From positions 1,240,001 to 1,304,000 of the forward strand of contig BSDZ01000005.1 in the NCBI GenBank assembly GCA_030268105.1: a DNA stretch of 64,000 nt. Reading direction: 5' to 3'. Shown here piece after piece: positions 15,801 through 26,000 of this stretch (positions are counted from its first letter, which is position 1; every line of letters starts with the position of its first letter). The notes under the pieces are model-generated. The model saw only the letters and a list, made by a program, of their open reading frames with translations. It did not search any database and was not told the DNA's origin. A program made the translations under genes and the position numbers. Origin of the DNA: Volvox africanus. Lineage: Eukaryota > Chlorophyta > Chlorophyceae > Chlamydomonadales > Volvocaceae.

Positions 15801-17777
15801 CTGCTTTAGGGAGATAAGCCGGAAGTGAAACTCCGGCACATGAAATACCCCCTTTACTGTGATTAAGACCGGCTCCCCTGTCCGATCCTGTCGAAACGCA
15901 TGCAATGACCTTGACGAGTCAATGCGCAACACAACATCGCCATAACCGATCGCATATAACGGCTTTCCCGTTACTGGTGTAAGCGCAATTGGTTCTTCCA
16001 GTACGCGGTAATTTTGGAGGCTATCTTTATCGGGCGTCACGTGATAAAATGAGCCCGAATCAACGAACCACAACCGCTTGCAATTCAACCCCGAGGCTGA
16101 CTTATCACATAGCAGCGTTTCGCCCTTTGACTGTGGTACCGCCATAGCTGCAGGAGTGGTCGCCCCCATACCCCACTCCTTCTCCAGCCAATCCACATAG
16201 TCAATCATCATCTGACTAATGGCACCCATGGGCAACACGACCTCCGACGATGAGGTCACCTTGTGGTCGTCTAAGAACGGCACCTCAGGTTCCATACTAG
16301 GCTCCTCCATCAGCTCCGCCAGCCTCTCCATTATATACTTTTCCAACCGCTTTCTCATCGACGCCTTTAACTCCTCCAGCAGCTCTTCTGGTGACTCAAT
16401 TTCCGCCGCCACTGACTGCTCCAGCGGCTCCACCATTGGCAACTCAATTGCTGCCGCCGCTGACTGCTCCAGCGGCTCCACCATTGGCAACTCAATTGCT
16501 GCCGCCGCTGACTGCTCCAGCGGCTCCACCATTGGCAACTCAATTTCTGCCGCCGCTGACTGCTCCAGCAACTCCACCATTGGCAACTCAATTGTTGCCG
16601 CCGCTGACTGCTCCAGCGGCTCCACCATTGGCAACTCAATTGCTGCCGCCGCTGACTGCTCCAGCGGCTCCACCATTGACGGCTCAATTGCCGCCGCCAC
16701 GGTCACTTCCCGCGGCACCACGACACGCATTTCGAGCATGTCGTCGTTGTCACCGCACGGCAGGTCTCCTGACGGTTCCCACGACCAAATCGCGGCCTCC
16801 ACCTGCGATTCTAAGTCATAGTCCTCCGTCTTCGCGACCATCACCTGCGGGTCCACCGGGCTCTCAACCAGCTCCGTCGGCAGGAACATGAAGATGGCTC
16901 CATCCTTTGGAAAGTCTTCATCTTCGTCCCGTTCCACCTTCTTCTCTTCACGCTTCCTTGGTGCGCTCCAGCACTGGGCCAGTGTGTGGCCTGTCTTCTT
17001 GCAGTGTGTACAGAAGGGCTTGTCCTCTTTCGGCTTCTTACAGTCAGCCGAACGGTGCCCACGCTGTCCACAATTATAACATCGCCCTCTGAAGCCGCTG
17101 TCGTTGTTGTTGCTGTTGCCACCATCGTCACGCTTACCCTTGTTGTTGCGGTTGTTGAATCGCTCTTGTCCAGCATATAGTGACACGGTTGTCGCCTCCG
17201 TCGCCTCAGCCTCCACCTGCTGTTCCACTAGCAAGAGCTTCCCCTCCAATTCTTCTAGATCTTTAGGCATTGCAATTGCAAAGAAGGAGTTGGTAAATTG
17301 TTTATACGATGACGTGAGGCCGGTTAACGCGTGCGTAATTGCGTTTGAGTCTGATACCGTATCACCGCACTCCTTAAGCTCTGCGACGAGATCCTTGATC
17401 CTTTTCATATAGCTCCTGAGGCTCTCTCCAGGCTTCATCTTTACACTGCTCAGTTGCTTCCAGAGGACCGGCTTTCGCGCGATCATCATGTCCTTGTATC
17501 GCTTCTCCAGAGCCTTGTAGAGCTCGTTGATGTCATCATGTTTCTCCCAGAGGTCTAGATCTCCGTCTTCGAGGAGGTTGACGATTACTGATTTTGCGGA
17601 TTCATGCTTGTCCGTGTTGGTATCGTCTCGGGGCTTCGACAACGCCCCACCGGCCTTGGCTGCAGTGATCGCTGCCTTTGACCTCAGAATCCATACTGAA
17701 CGATTCTTGAGTGAAAGCTTCTCATTATACACTGAGTGAACCGGTGTCTCCATTTCGCCGCCTTTGGCGGGGCTCAT
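12855..17777 (-). CDS. Copia Gag-Pol polyprotein (1640 aa)
   Basis: A single open frame encodes all Copia functions in canonical order (residues approximate). UBN2-type Gag at 25-200; two zinc knuckles at 231-270 (CYNCGQRGHRSADC and CTHCKKTGHTLAQC). A linker at 359-459 is built from 16-residue repeats (core AIELPMVEPLEQ). Aspartic protease at 572 (VDSGSFYHVT); GAG-pre/HHCC near 726; integrase core with D near 792, D in TDRGREY near 859 and E in QNGRAERLN near 889. RVT_2 reverse transcriptase spans 1166-1400 with YVDD near 1327, and RNase H spans 1490-1620 (YCDSDYAGC, STAEAEYMA). The order protease-integrase-RT-RNase H defines Copia/Pseudoviridae. I see no stop or frameshift. The ATG at 17777 lies five bases inside the 5' LTR, within the primer-binding site, so there is essentially no leader. 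Confidence 0.96.
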   Translation of the reverse strand: MSPAKGGEMETPVHSVYNEKLSLKNRSVWILRSKAAITAAKAGGALSKPRDDTNTDKHESAKSVIVNLLEDGDLDLWEKHDDINELYKALEKRYKDMMIARKPVLWKQLSSVKMKPGESLRSYMKRIKDLVAELKECGDTVSDSNAITHALTGLTSSYKQFTNSFFAIAMPKDLEELEGKLLLVEQQVEAEATEATTVSLYAGQERFNNRNNKGKRDDGGNSNNNDSGFRGRCYNCGQRGHRSADCKKPKEDKPFCTHCKKTGHTLAQCWSAPRKREEKKVERDEDEDFPKDGAIFMFLPTELVESPVDPQVMVAKTEDYDLESQVEAAIWSWEPSGDLPCGDNDDMLEMRVVVPREVTVAAAIEPSMVEPLEQSAAAAIELPMVEPLEQSAAATIELPMVELLEQSAAAEIELPMVEPLEQSAAAAIELPMVEPLEQSAAAAIELPMVEPLEQSVAAEIESPEELLEELKASMRKRLEKYIMERLAELMEEPSMEPEVPFLDDHKVTSSSEVVLPMGAISQMMIDYVDWLEKEWGMGATTPAAMAVPQSKGETLLCDKSASGLNCKRLWFVDSGSFYHVTPDKDSLQNYRVLEEPIALTPVTGKPLYAIGYGDVVLRIDSSRSLHAFRQDRTGEPVLITVKGVFHVPEFHFRLISLKQLTARGAEYSGYGSSMSVFHQHEDWYFEASCILSVYAVRAQEMTSARHCKPVAAVLPVRDRAKLWHSRYGHLSYFNVARLVEEKMVTGIDVVSDRFRELGTPLCAECVMANHPRKPFHESDSRAERCLELVHMDLCGPMSVESQAGNLYVATFLDDYSGLSAVVFLKSKKDAIGAVQQTLNLLENQSGRKVKEVRTDRGREYLNLELSGYYANKGIVHQMSAPYTPQQNGRAERLNKTLLQRARAMLQESKLPTSMWSFAVSTANHLRNRSPVRGMEGTPFERFYGKVPDVSNLRVFGCSAYIRVPDSERTKLDPMSAKGVFVGYEGTKAYRVMLPDGRVKVARDVVFDESKFGWEGVPRPTKQYVLMEDCDEEEEPPLVDASDSDSEEDSGDDESDLEFEDNANENEEIVGASPGGDGDGSLSEDPNIGSGSNSGTAGDSPEASPELARAARVNRGIPRERLNLAVVARQPDVPRTYDEAMASSASQMWKQAMDEEIASLRANQVWTLEELPKGVRALPVKWVFTIKRDINGEIVRYKARLVAKGLAQVEGRDFDEVFAPVSKHTTLRVLMALVAAADLELHQMDVKTAFLNGILEEEVYVLQPPGYGEGNQQKVCRLQKSLYGLKQAPRAWYARLREELEQMGFQVSQADPGLFFKDVQGERVYVLVYVDDLLVAAKSMTTVSAVKNRLMSAFDIRDLGEARVFLGYEIERNRKECTLKLSQKRFITELVAKYGLKEANPRKVPLSKALRSDGERLDIQQFPYGELVGSLLYLSVGTRPDISYSVGALSRYMSKPTVEHWQAAKGVSRYLIGTKNVGISYSAKSSVGTLHGYCDSDYAGCVDTRRSTTGYVFLLTGGAVSWASRLQATVATSTAEAEYMASGAATKEALWFRHLARDLKLRVPCVPIQCDNQAALKMSSNLITTPRSKHIDVLYHFIREHAARGEIKFLYCKSQDMVADVLTKPLPFPDFSKFVRAMGVC

Positions 17778-17781
17778 AACC
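17767..17781 (-). other. Copia-1 primer-binding site (initiator tRNA-Met anticodon arm)
   Basis: Directly inside the 5' LTR the - strand reads GGTTATGAGCCCCGC. Its complement, GCGGGGCTCATAACC, looks like the anticodon arm of tRNA-iMet (loop CTCATAA). This fits half-tRNA priming as known for Drosophila copia, rather than priming from a tRNA 3' end. The ATG within it is the Gag-Pol start codon. Confidence 0.75.
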
Positions 17782-18000
17782 TCACGTAAATTGAGCTGTG
17801 TGACCTATCGTGCATATCGCTCTTGAGGCGTTCCTCGAGCCTTACTAGCACATACTGTTACACATCAGCCAAAGATAGGTGTCTCTGTCGGACACAAATA
17901 TGGTAGTCTTGCAGTACAGATTGTACCACAAAGATACCGAAGCTCAGCATAGCATAGAGGTCTGACCGAAAAGGTTTGTTCTAACACACTAATTACAACA
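17782..18000 (-). repeat. Copia-1 5' LTR
   Basis: Identical to the 3' LTR at 12548-12766 and followed by the CAGAT target-site duplication. The element promoter should lie here, but I cannot place a TATA box or start site with confidence. Confidence 0.95.
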
Positions 18001-18189
18001 CAGATAAATGCACCCACGCGCACGTGCATACATATATGTTTGCTTCGTGACCCAGATATGAATGTAAGAGGTCATCTGACACTGCTGACGTTTATATATC
18101 TGATTTCCTGCTGGAAGGTTTTTTCCCTTGCATGACTGTTATTATTATAAAGCCGTCAAGAGGTTCAATTTATTTTGCCTGCACGCGTG

Positions 18190-18425
18190 TTGAAATGTAG
18201 ACTACCGGACATTAGGAAGCCTGAAGTTATTACGAGAAAGTATTCGTTACAAAGTATCCGATATTCAAAAGAAGAATTTATTGTTCGGTCCGGAGTTGGC
18301 ACATATAGTCGCAAGTATAGCACTACAGATGGGACGAGCGTGGGTTCGCTAGTGTACTGCCGAGTACAGCTCCAATAACGCGATTGTTGCTAGAACGGAT
18401 CACTACAACCCCCAACTGATACCCC
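18190..18425 (+). repeat. R2 SINE-like repeat, copy 2
   Basis: Close match to 34300-34565. It contains the R2 internal tRNA-like segment: A-box-like TGGCACATATAG, then B-box-like GGTTCGCTAGT about 45 bp further on. Confidence 0.65.
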
Positions 18426-19131
18426 ATCCTTTAATTAGATCGCGGAAGGTCATTTTGCTGTATAGGAATCAATTCAAATGTCAAGTTGAGGTACGTATTT
18501 GTATAGCCTTACTTTCGTGTGTATTTAAATTCTTGTACGTCAGATGATCGATCGATCGATTAAGGTTTTAGCCTATGTCTTTATTACATATGCGTTGACC
18601 AAGACTAGGGATTGATCTATATATCATACTTGAATTTTAATAGGATTTCTGCACACCAGTTTATTGTTTGTATATCATGTGTTTGAAGATGATGGCACGG
18701 TTGCATCAACAGCGTCATCATCATGTCATATCCTGTTATTTAAAATGAGTGAATGTATCAGGCAGCTATGCTATGCTATGAAAGAACGAAGCTTCGATAC
18801 CTGTATGTAAGTACATTGAGAGAGTATCGTGCCCCAGGCAGGAGTACGCTACCAGTCGTACGAATATGGCGGAACAGTGCGCGGACTGGCCCCGGTCCGC
18901 TACCAGCTATTGCCAAATAATGTCACATTGGTTATGTAAATGTTATGACATGTTTTGCATTCTGACAGGATCCAAAACACCGTTATGAGCGCCCAAAGCA
19001 TCGCTAGGCGTCCGTAGAACTTCACCAGCCTTTGGTTGACCTATTGCAAAACCAGCATCCTAGCAATTGGCTCATACAGATTTATTTTCAAAGAACATGT
19101 TAGATGTGCCCATAGTCCTGCTCTGCCGTCC
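18426..19131. other. no supported feature
   Basis: AT-rich intergenic or intronic sequence between Copia-1 and the possible exon at 19132. I see no coding, RNA or repeat signal beyond short GATC runs near 18546-18560. Confidence 0.4.
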
Positions 19132-19337
19132 ATGGCAACGGGAGCCCGTGGCCAGCATCAGCTCAAAGCGAAGTATGATGCGGCCTCAAACGAAAATTTC
19201 AATGCTTTCCATCGTGGTAAGCTGGAACACTACTTACCGGCTCCCGCTCCCACACTGCACTCCCGCTGGCGCAGTAACGCGCCATGCAGACGCATTCCCT
19301 CGTTTTCCGACGGCTTTCCATCTCTGCCCTGGCTAAG
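19132..19337 (+). CDS. possible exon of an unidentified gene
   Basis: A GC-richer stretch opens with ATG in a favourable context (CCATGG) and reads 68 codons (MATGARGQHQLKAKYDAA...) to a donor, AAG|GTATGT, at 19337/19338, ending in phase 2. I recognise no domain. The base composition resembles the exons of the two neighbouring genes rather than intergenic DNA, but no second exon was found before the Gypsy insertion at 19665. It may be a chance ORF or a gene broken by the retrotransposon nest. Confidence 0.25.
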
Positions 19338-19664
19338 GTATGTATCTGGTGCGTTTACTACTGAATCTAGACTACCCAATGGATAAAAAGTGAGTATAAG
19401 AAGGCAGAAGACCTCCTGACACGGACGGAGACAGGGGACCCTCCGTAACAACTCCCATTAAATGTTTTGTGTTGGAATGTGAGCAACACTCATATACGAA
19501 AGAATGTCAGAGCAAGTAATACGGCCCACGAGGGGCCGGGCGCTTTGCTGACTTCAACATTTTGCATTTGCAAGGTTTGACTCGTAAGGTGGCTTTATTC
19601 TCATATCCATTCGGTCCATGAGGCAACTGTCCTTTCAAACATACATCTTTTATGTAATGATATC

Positions 19665-20018
19665 TGTAGCAGTCCCTTTCAGGATACTACTAGATTTGTG
19701 CGGAAGCGTAGCTTTTGTAGATTTAGAGATAGCTCGCAAGTAAGTTAGCGTCGCGAAATTGTACATCTATTGGGAATAATTGGTGACAGCGGAGTCTTGA
19801 ACTCCGAACAATTAGTAGCGTAATACTAAAATGTCAGGCCTTAGCTCTTCACCAGGGTGACTTTAATATTGGCTCACCTAGCCAAGATGTACGGCAATCT
19901 TCTTTGCCAATCGCGAAGTTTACTCGTAGTTAGTTTTCGGTTAGGCATCATGCTTATTGCATGATTGCCTACCGCTTTATCTGGGCCTATTTCTCTAAGG
20001 TAAATGTAGTTTCCTACA
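19665..20018 (-). repeat. Gypsy A 3' LTR
   Basis: 354 bp, TGTAGC...CCTACA, nearly identical to 33227-33579. A polypurine tract (CCCCCCCC on the + strand, 20021-20028) lies immediately inside. Confidence 0.93.
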
Positions 20019-20116
20019 TTCCCCCCCCTCTGAAGCGAAACGTCCCGGGAGCGTCACCGTCTCCTCTTGGATGAGGTTTCTTTCTCAGTGGGTCTCGGCC
20101 CTTTGGCTTTGAGTCT

Positions 20117-22206
20117 TCACTCATATTCCTCGATGGCTTCCACCAGAGGATCTGATTCTTTCAGTGATGCCTCGGTTTCATATGTATTGTGAGTGGAATC
20201 ATATCCTTCCCACTTGATAAGGTACTCTCGACGAGTTTTACCTCTGCCCCCACGGATTGAGACATCCCGATGATCTACAATGGCTTCAACCATGTAGAAT
20301 GGTTCACCCTCAATAACGAGTGGTGAGGGTGGTTGTCGCTGAGCGTCCTCCTTGAATGGTTTCAGGAGTGACACATGAAAGACCGGGTGTAGGCGAGATT
20401 CAGCTGGTAAGCCAAGTTTTACCGCTGTTTCACCGATATTAGCGACAACTGTATATGGGCCGATGAATTTTGGCATCAGCTTCTTAGTTCCAGGTTTTTT
20501 AAGGTTAATATTCTTGGTACTTAACAGCACTTTTTGCCCAACCTCATAACGCACGGGGCGCCGAGAAGAGTCAGCATCCTGTTTTTGTCTAGATTGTGCA
20601 GCCTGGAGACAAGTTTTAGCGAGTTGCAATCGCTTGCACATGATGGTGGAGTACTCATCAGCAGCTGGCACTTTCGAGGTTCGACCATGCAGGTCAACCG
20701 GCACACGTGGTTGCTGGACACCATTAAGCAAAAATGGTGTCATACCTGTCGAACGTTGTTTGGAGTTATTGATAGCAAACTCAATCAACGGTAAGTGATC
20801 ATCCCAATCATCCTGATTAGGGGAGATATAGTGCCGTAATGTCTCTTCCAGTAAGCGGTTCATTCGCTCTGTTTGTCCATCTGTTTGTGGATGGAAGGCT
20901 GTGCTCATATGGAGGTGGGTGCCCAATAGGCGAAATATTTCCTTCCAGAAATTGCTTGTAAAGCGTGGGTCCCAGTCAGAGATAATGTTCTTTGGAAGGC
21001 CGTGCTGCCGGAATACAGTGGCTACAAAAAGGCGAGCCAACTCTTCCGCTCCTGCGGTCGTGTGTGTGGGAGCAAAGTGCGTCATTTTGCTCAGCCGGTC
21101 CACAAACACTACGATCGCATCATGCCCATTGCGAGTTGTTGGTAGCTGGGTTATCAAATCCATTGATATGCTCTCCCACACGGAAGAAGGTATGGGGAGC
21201 GGCTGCAGCAAACCACCCGGCTTAGTGTTGGTTGGTTTGTTATGCTGACATTGAGGACAAGACTTGACGTAGGCCTTCACGTCAGTATCTAGTCCAGGCC
21301 ACCAGTACGTTTGTGCGATCGCTTGTTTGGTGCGGTCAATGCCGCGGTGGCCAGCGCATGGGGTATCATGATACTCTTTCATGATGACCCATCGTAAGTC
21401 AGCGTGATTAGGGATGTAAATCTGGGACCCATTGTACCAGAAGTTACCCTTCTTTTTGAGCCGCAGCTTTGCTACCTTAGTTTTCGTGAGATTGGGATCA
21501 CCGTCATACCCGCGGATGATTCGGTGTCCTAAGTCGCTGTCAATCAGCGCGGCAGAAAGCAAGTTGAGCACCACGTCGTGGACCCGACTGATAGGGTCAG
21601 CTACGTTCACCCGACCAGGGCGATACTCCCATTTAAATGTGAAATGTTGTAATCGCTCCATCCAACGAGCTTGGCGGCGGGATAGCTTATCCACGCTTTT
21701 CTGTTCTTGGAGGTATACCAGTGGTTGGTGATCCATGATCAACGTTACATCACTGGCGCCTTCAAGGTAACAACGCCACTCTTCCAGGGCTAAGACAGTG
21801 CCGAGGCACTCTTGGTCTGTTGTCGAGTAGTTGTACTCTGCCTTATTGAATTTAGAACTGGTATAGGCGACAGGGTGGTCATCCTGCAAGAGGACGGCTC
21901 CTGTGCCATGTATTGAGGCATCAGACCAAACCGTGAAAGGTTTATCAAGCTCGGGGAGTTTAAGTACTGGTGCATTTGTCAAGGCATGCTTCACACCCTG
22001 GAAGGCTGCCTCGCAGGCTTCGGTCCAGTGGAAGGGCACTTTCTCACTGGTAAGGGTTGTGAGGGGGGCCACAAGGGAGGAATAACCCTGAATAAACCTC
22101 CTGAAATAATTGGCTAAGCCAAGGAACGCCCGCAGTCGCTTAATATCCGTGGGGACAGGCCAGTCTTTAATGGCTGTTACTTTGCAGTCGTCCACCTTTA
22201 AGCCTT
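20117..22206 (-). pseudogene. Gypsy A pol, 3' portion (RT end, RNase H, integrase, chromodomain)
   Basis: An open frame continues the reverse transcriptase interrupted at 22206. It starts with the RT thumb (GLKVDDCKVTAIKDWPVP), then RNase H (VWSDASIHGTGAVLLQ). The integrase zinc finger (HDTPCAGHRG and CPQCQHNKP) is followed by the integrase core (SMDLITQLP, IISDWDPRFTSNFW, HPQTDGQTER). The C-terminal chromodomain (EYLIKWEGYDSTHNTYE) defines a chromovirus and is thought to steer integration to modified chromatin. This half has no stops. It is severed from its 5' half by the 7.47-kb insertion of element B and so cannot be expressed as one protein. Confidence 0.92.
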
Positions 22207-22211
22207 CTTGG

Positions 22212-23035
22212 TGTTGTACCTCTCGTTCGCGTTTGCTCATAAGTATCTGCACGTCTGGAGACTATCGACACCGATGCGCGAGCACTTGCAAGTACAGCAA
22301 GGCAAGCGAGAGCAAACAGAGACAGCGGAAGACTTCAAGACGAAGAGAGATATAACTTACGGTCTTACAGATCGGAATGATGCAATGGACGAAATCGCCG
22401 TCAGCGCCGGAAGCAAGCAATCATCACGCGGCGGTGATTAGCGAAGTTCAGGCTTAGCTCGGGCTAAGTAGAATATCGTATAGCAATAGTAATGTAGAAC
22501 ACACAAGTGTTCTCCGGTATCGAATGTCTTGTCTAGCTTAGCCGTCCTTGCATCTGTTATACTTGCAGCATCGCAGTGCCGTACGATTCACATTAGGAGG
22601 CCGATCCTAGATGTGACAACCCTACTGCGTATGGGCGATGTCTACTCGTAACAACGTATAAGCCTTTCCGGCATTCGCATGATACAAGGGTCCGGATAAC
22701 GATATCCGGTTGCAGGGCATGTATCGCGACGAGGGCGGCGCTCTCAACGTGTGCTTAAATGAAGTAATATTATATCAGATAATATTACTTATCGTTTCGT
22801 AGCACGAGCATAATGCGCACTTCAATGATTCGGTCATTCATGCATGCTAGGCGGATTTGCCATGATGCGATGTCGCGATGGATAATGACAACATGCCAGA
22901 TGCATACATAAATGTATGCGAATACATTTATATCATGCAGATTCATTCATATGTAATGCGTTCATCACAAAAGCACTTCGCCTCATAGGATCGCGTCGAC
23001 CTACGCGTCGGCGGGAAATGAACCGTAGCACAACA
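22212..23035 (-). repeat. Gypsy B 3' LTR
   Basis: TGTTGT...ACAACA, 824 bp, with a polypurine tract (CCCCCCTCCC on the + strand, about 23041-23050) just inside. Related LTRs occur at 49543-50376, 50524-51136 (inverted, truncated) and 61011-61135 (fragment). Confidence 0.94.
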
Positions 23036-23094
23036 ATTATCCCCCCTCCCGTATGCAGCGTCCTCGCTGCATCATACAGCATCGACTGCAAGGG

Positions 23095-26000
23095 TCATTG
23101 GGCTTGCGTGGCACGTTTGCGGGCTTCTTCAAGCAGGGGTTTCATGTCCTGTGAGAAGTTGCGTGCCGGTTCCCATGAGTTGTGCTCGTCGGTATACCCT
23201 GTCCACTTAACCAAGTACTCGTGCACTGTTCGCTTACGTTGGTGTCGGCCCACACGACGCGCGCGATAATCTAACACCCGCTCCACATCGTAAAACTTCT
23301 GTTTACCAGCGATCCAGGTCTCGGGAACTGGTTCGATCGCTGCGGGGGCGTTAGCAGGCTCAGGGACGGGTCCCGTACTACGATACGGACGAACAAGCGA
23401 TATGTGAAACGTGGGGTGAATGGTCATATCAGTGGGCAATGCAAGCTCCACAGCCACATTCCCAACCATGCGCACGACAGGATACGGACCAATCCAGCGG
23501 GGTAAGAGTTTTCGGGATCCGTCGGCCAAGGAACGCAAGTTCTTGGTGCTTAGCAACACGAGTTGCCCCTCCGAAAACGTCACATCCTGCTTGGATTTGT
23601 TATAGTATTCCGTCGTTTGTTGCTGCGCCGCGTCCAAACACGACTTAGCGTCTGTGATTCGGGACATAAAAGACTTGGCAAAAAGTTTAGCAGCAGGCAC
23701 GTTCACTTCCAGCTCACGCCACACGGGTAGCGCGGGATGAAATCCGTAGTTAAGAAAGAACGGACTTTTGCCTGTAGAGCGGTTAACAGCATTGTTAAGC
23801 GCGAATTCTGCCGCAGTCAAATACGTATCCCAAACAAGTGGTGTGCGACCAGCATAATTGCGCAACATATCACCCAACGTGCGGTTTGTACGTTCGGTTT
23901 GACCATCAGTCTGCGGGTGATACGCCGTGCTCAGGTTGACACGCATGCCAACTAGTTTGCAGAGCGCTTCCCAAAACTTAGACGTGAACTGTCCACCGCG
24001 GTCCGAGATCACATTTTTGGGAATCCCGTGTAACCGAACCACATTATCGAAAAACAAACGTGCGGTTTGCTCAGCCGTGCAGGATGATGTGCATGGTGCT
24101 AGGTGAACCATCTTAGTCAGACGATCGACCATTACGAACATCGCATCGTATCCCCCCTCAGTTTTGGGCAGCGCGACTACGAAGTCCATGGAAACACTTT
24201 CCCAAGGCGCATCCGGGACAGGCAACGGTTGCAACAACCCATGGCCCTTACCGGACAAAGCCTTATTGCGCTGGCACAGACTGCATGTCTGGACGAAGTT
24301 CGCCGCATCCTTAGCCAAACGAGGCCACTAAAAGGAACGTTGCACCAAGTCGATCAATCGCTTGCTACCAGGGTGTCCTGCTAACGGGTCCTCGTGGAAC
24401 CGCGCAAGGATGTCGTAGCGTAGCACGTCGTCGTTCGGAACGACGATTTGCGTAGCTGCACCCTCCGTCCGTAGCCAAAGGCCATTCTGCTTGCGAAGGT
24501 TTTCTACATTAGCCGGGTCCGCGAACCAGGCGTCTGCGTTGTAGGCAACCTTCAACCGCTCCGCGAGGTCCGTCGCGATCGGTACCTCCTCGCTACGCGG
24601 CTGCACGACGGGCGCTGCCAAAATTGCAGCGTGTAGCGACGGATGTCGACTGAGAGCATCGGCAATATTCAATTTACCAGAAATATACTCCCAGGTGCAG
24701 TTGAACCTAGCTAGATATTCCATCCACCTAGCTTGACGGCGGTTCAACGTCGGAACGCTTTGCTAAAACGTTAGGGGCTTGTGGTCAGTCTTTAAAGTAA
24801 ACGGGCGTCCCTCGAGGTAACAGCGCCATTCCTTTAAAGCATGCAGCACGGCCAGAAGCTCCTGTTCCCCGGTGGTGTAGCGAATCTCCGCACCAGAAAA
24901 CTTCTTACTCGTGAAGGCGATTGGTCGCCCTTCCTGTAACAATACAGCGCCACTTCCAAATATTGAGGCATCAGACACTACCTCAACACGAAATGGCAAC
25001 GAGTAATCAGGGAATGCAAGGGTGACATCTTCGGCAATGATTCGTTTGAGCTCTTCGAATGCCTGCTGGCATTGTGACGTCCACGACTCGAGCGAAACGA
25101 AAACGCCTTTGCGAGTTAAGTTAGTAAGCGGGACCGCAATGATGGAATATTTTTCAATGAACTTTCGGAAATAATTGGTCAAGCCAAGGAACTTACGCAG
25201 CTCCGTGAGGTTCTGAGGCGCGGGCCAATCGCGAACCATGGCGACCTTCCGCGGGTCCATCTTCACACCGGTGGCCGACACAATGTGACCCAAATATTCC
25301 ACCTGAGGCTGCGCCCAAAAACATTTGGCGCGTTTAGCAAACAATTGCTCCCGCCTCATAACGTCGAGCACGAGCCGCAGATGCTCCAAGTGCTCCTCGC
25401 GCGTCTTAGAATAAACCAAGATGTCATCCAGGTAGCAAACAACGAACCTGTTGATAAACGGCCTAAACATTCGGTCCATAACCGCCTGAAACGTCGCAGG
25501 GGCATTAGTCAAACCAAACGATAGGACCGTATACTCAAAGTGACCGAAGGGCGTCCGAAAAGCGGTTTTCGGGATATCAGAGGCAGCGATGCGAATCTGA
25601 TTGTAGCCCTGTTGTAAGTCAATTGAGGAAAAATAAGCCGAGCCCTTAAGCTTATCCAACAGGTCGTCGACGCGTGGCAAAGGGTAGCGATTTTTCATCG
25701 TATTCGCATTCAACCCCCGGTAATCGATGCACATGCGCAAGGTCCCATCCTTCTTACCGACAAATAAAATCGGTGCAGAATACGGGGATGTGCTGGGGCG
25801 TATCATACCCTTCGCAAGCAAATCCGTCACCTGGCGCTTTACCTCGTCCAGCTCCAATGGACTCAACCTGTACATTGGCCGGGCTGTAGGCTGCGCTCCA
25901 GGCATGAGAGGGATTGTGTGATCAACAGGACGCATAGGTGGTAGGCCAGGGATATCTTTAAAGACGTCCTCATACTGCGACAGTAGGGCCTCAACCTCAG

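Larger units (their letters stand above)
12548..18000 (-). mobile_element. complete Ty1/Copia LTR retrotransposon (Copia-1)
   Basis: Two 219-bp LTRs (12548-12766 and 17782-18000) look identical base for base and are flanked by a 5-bp target-site duplication CAGAT (12543-12547 and 18001-18005). In element orientation the LTR runs TGTTGT...ACGTGA. Between them lies one long uninterrupted gag-pol frame. Identical LTRs plus an open frame indicate a very recent, potentially active insertion. Confidence 0.96.

Noticed and set aside
16219..16821. Ser/Ala-rich + strand frames opposite Copia-1
   Set aside because: They mirror the 48-bp repeat of the Copia-1 linker and have no independent support.
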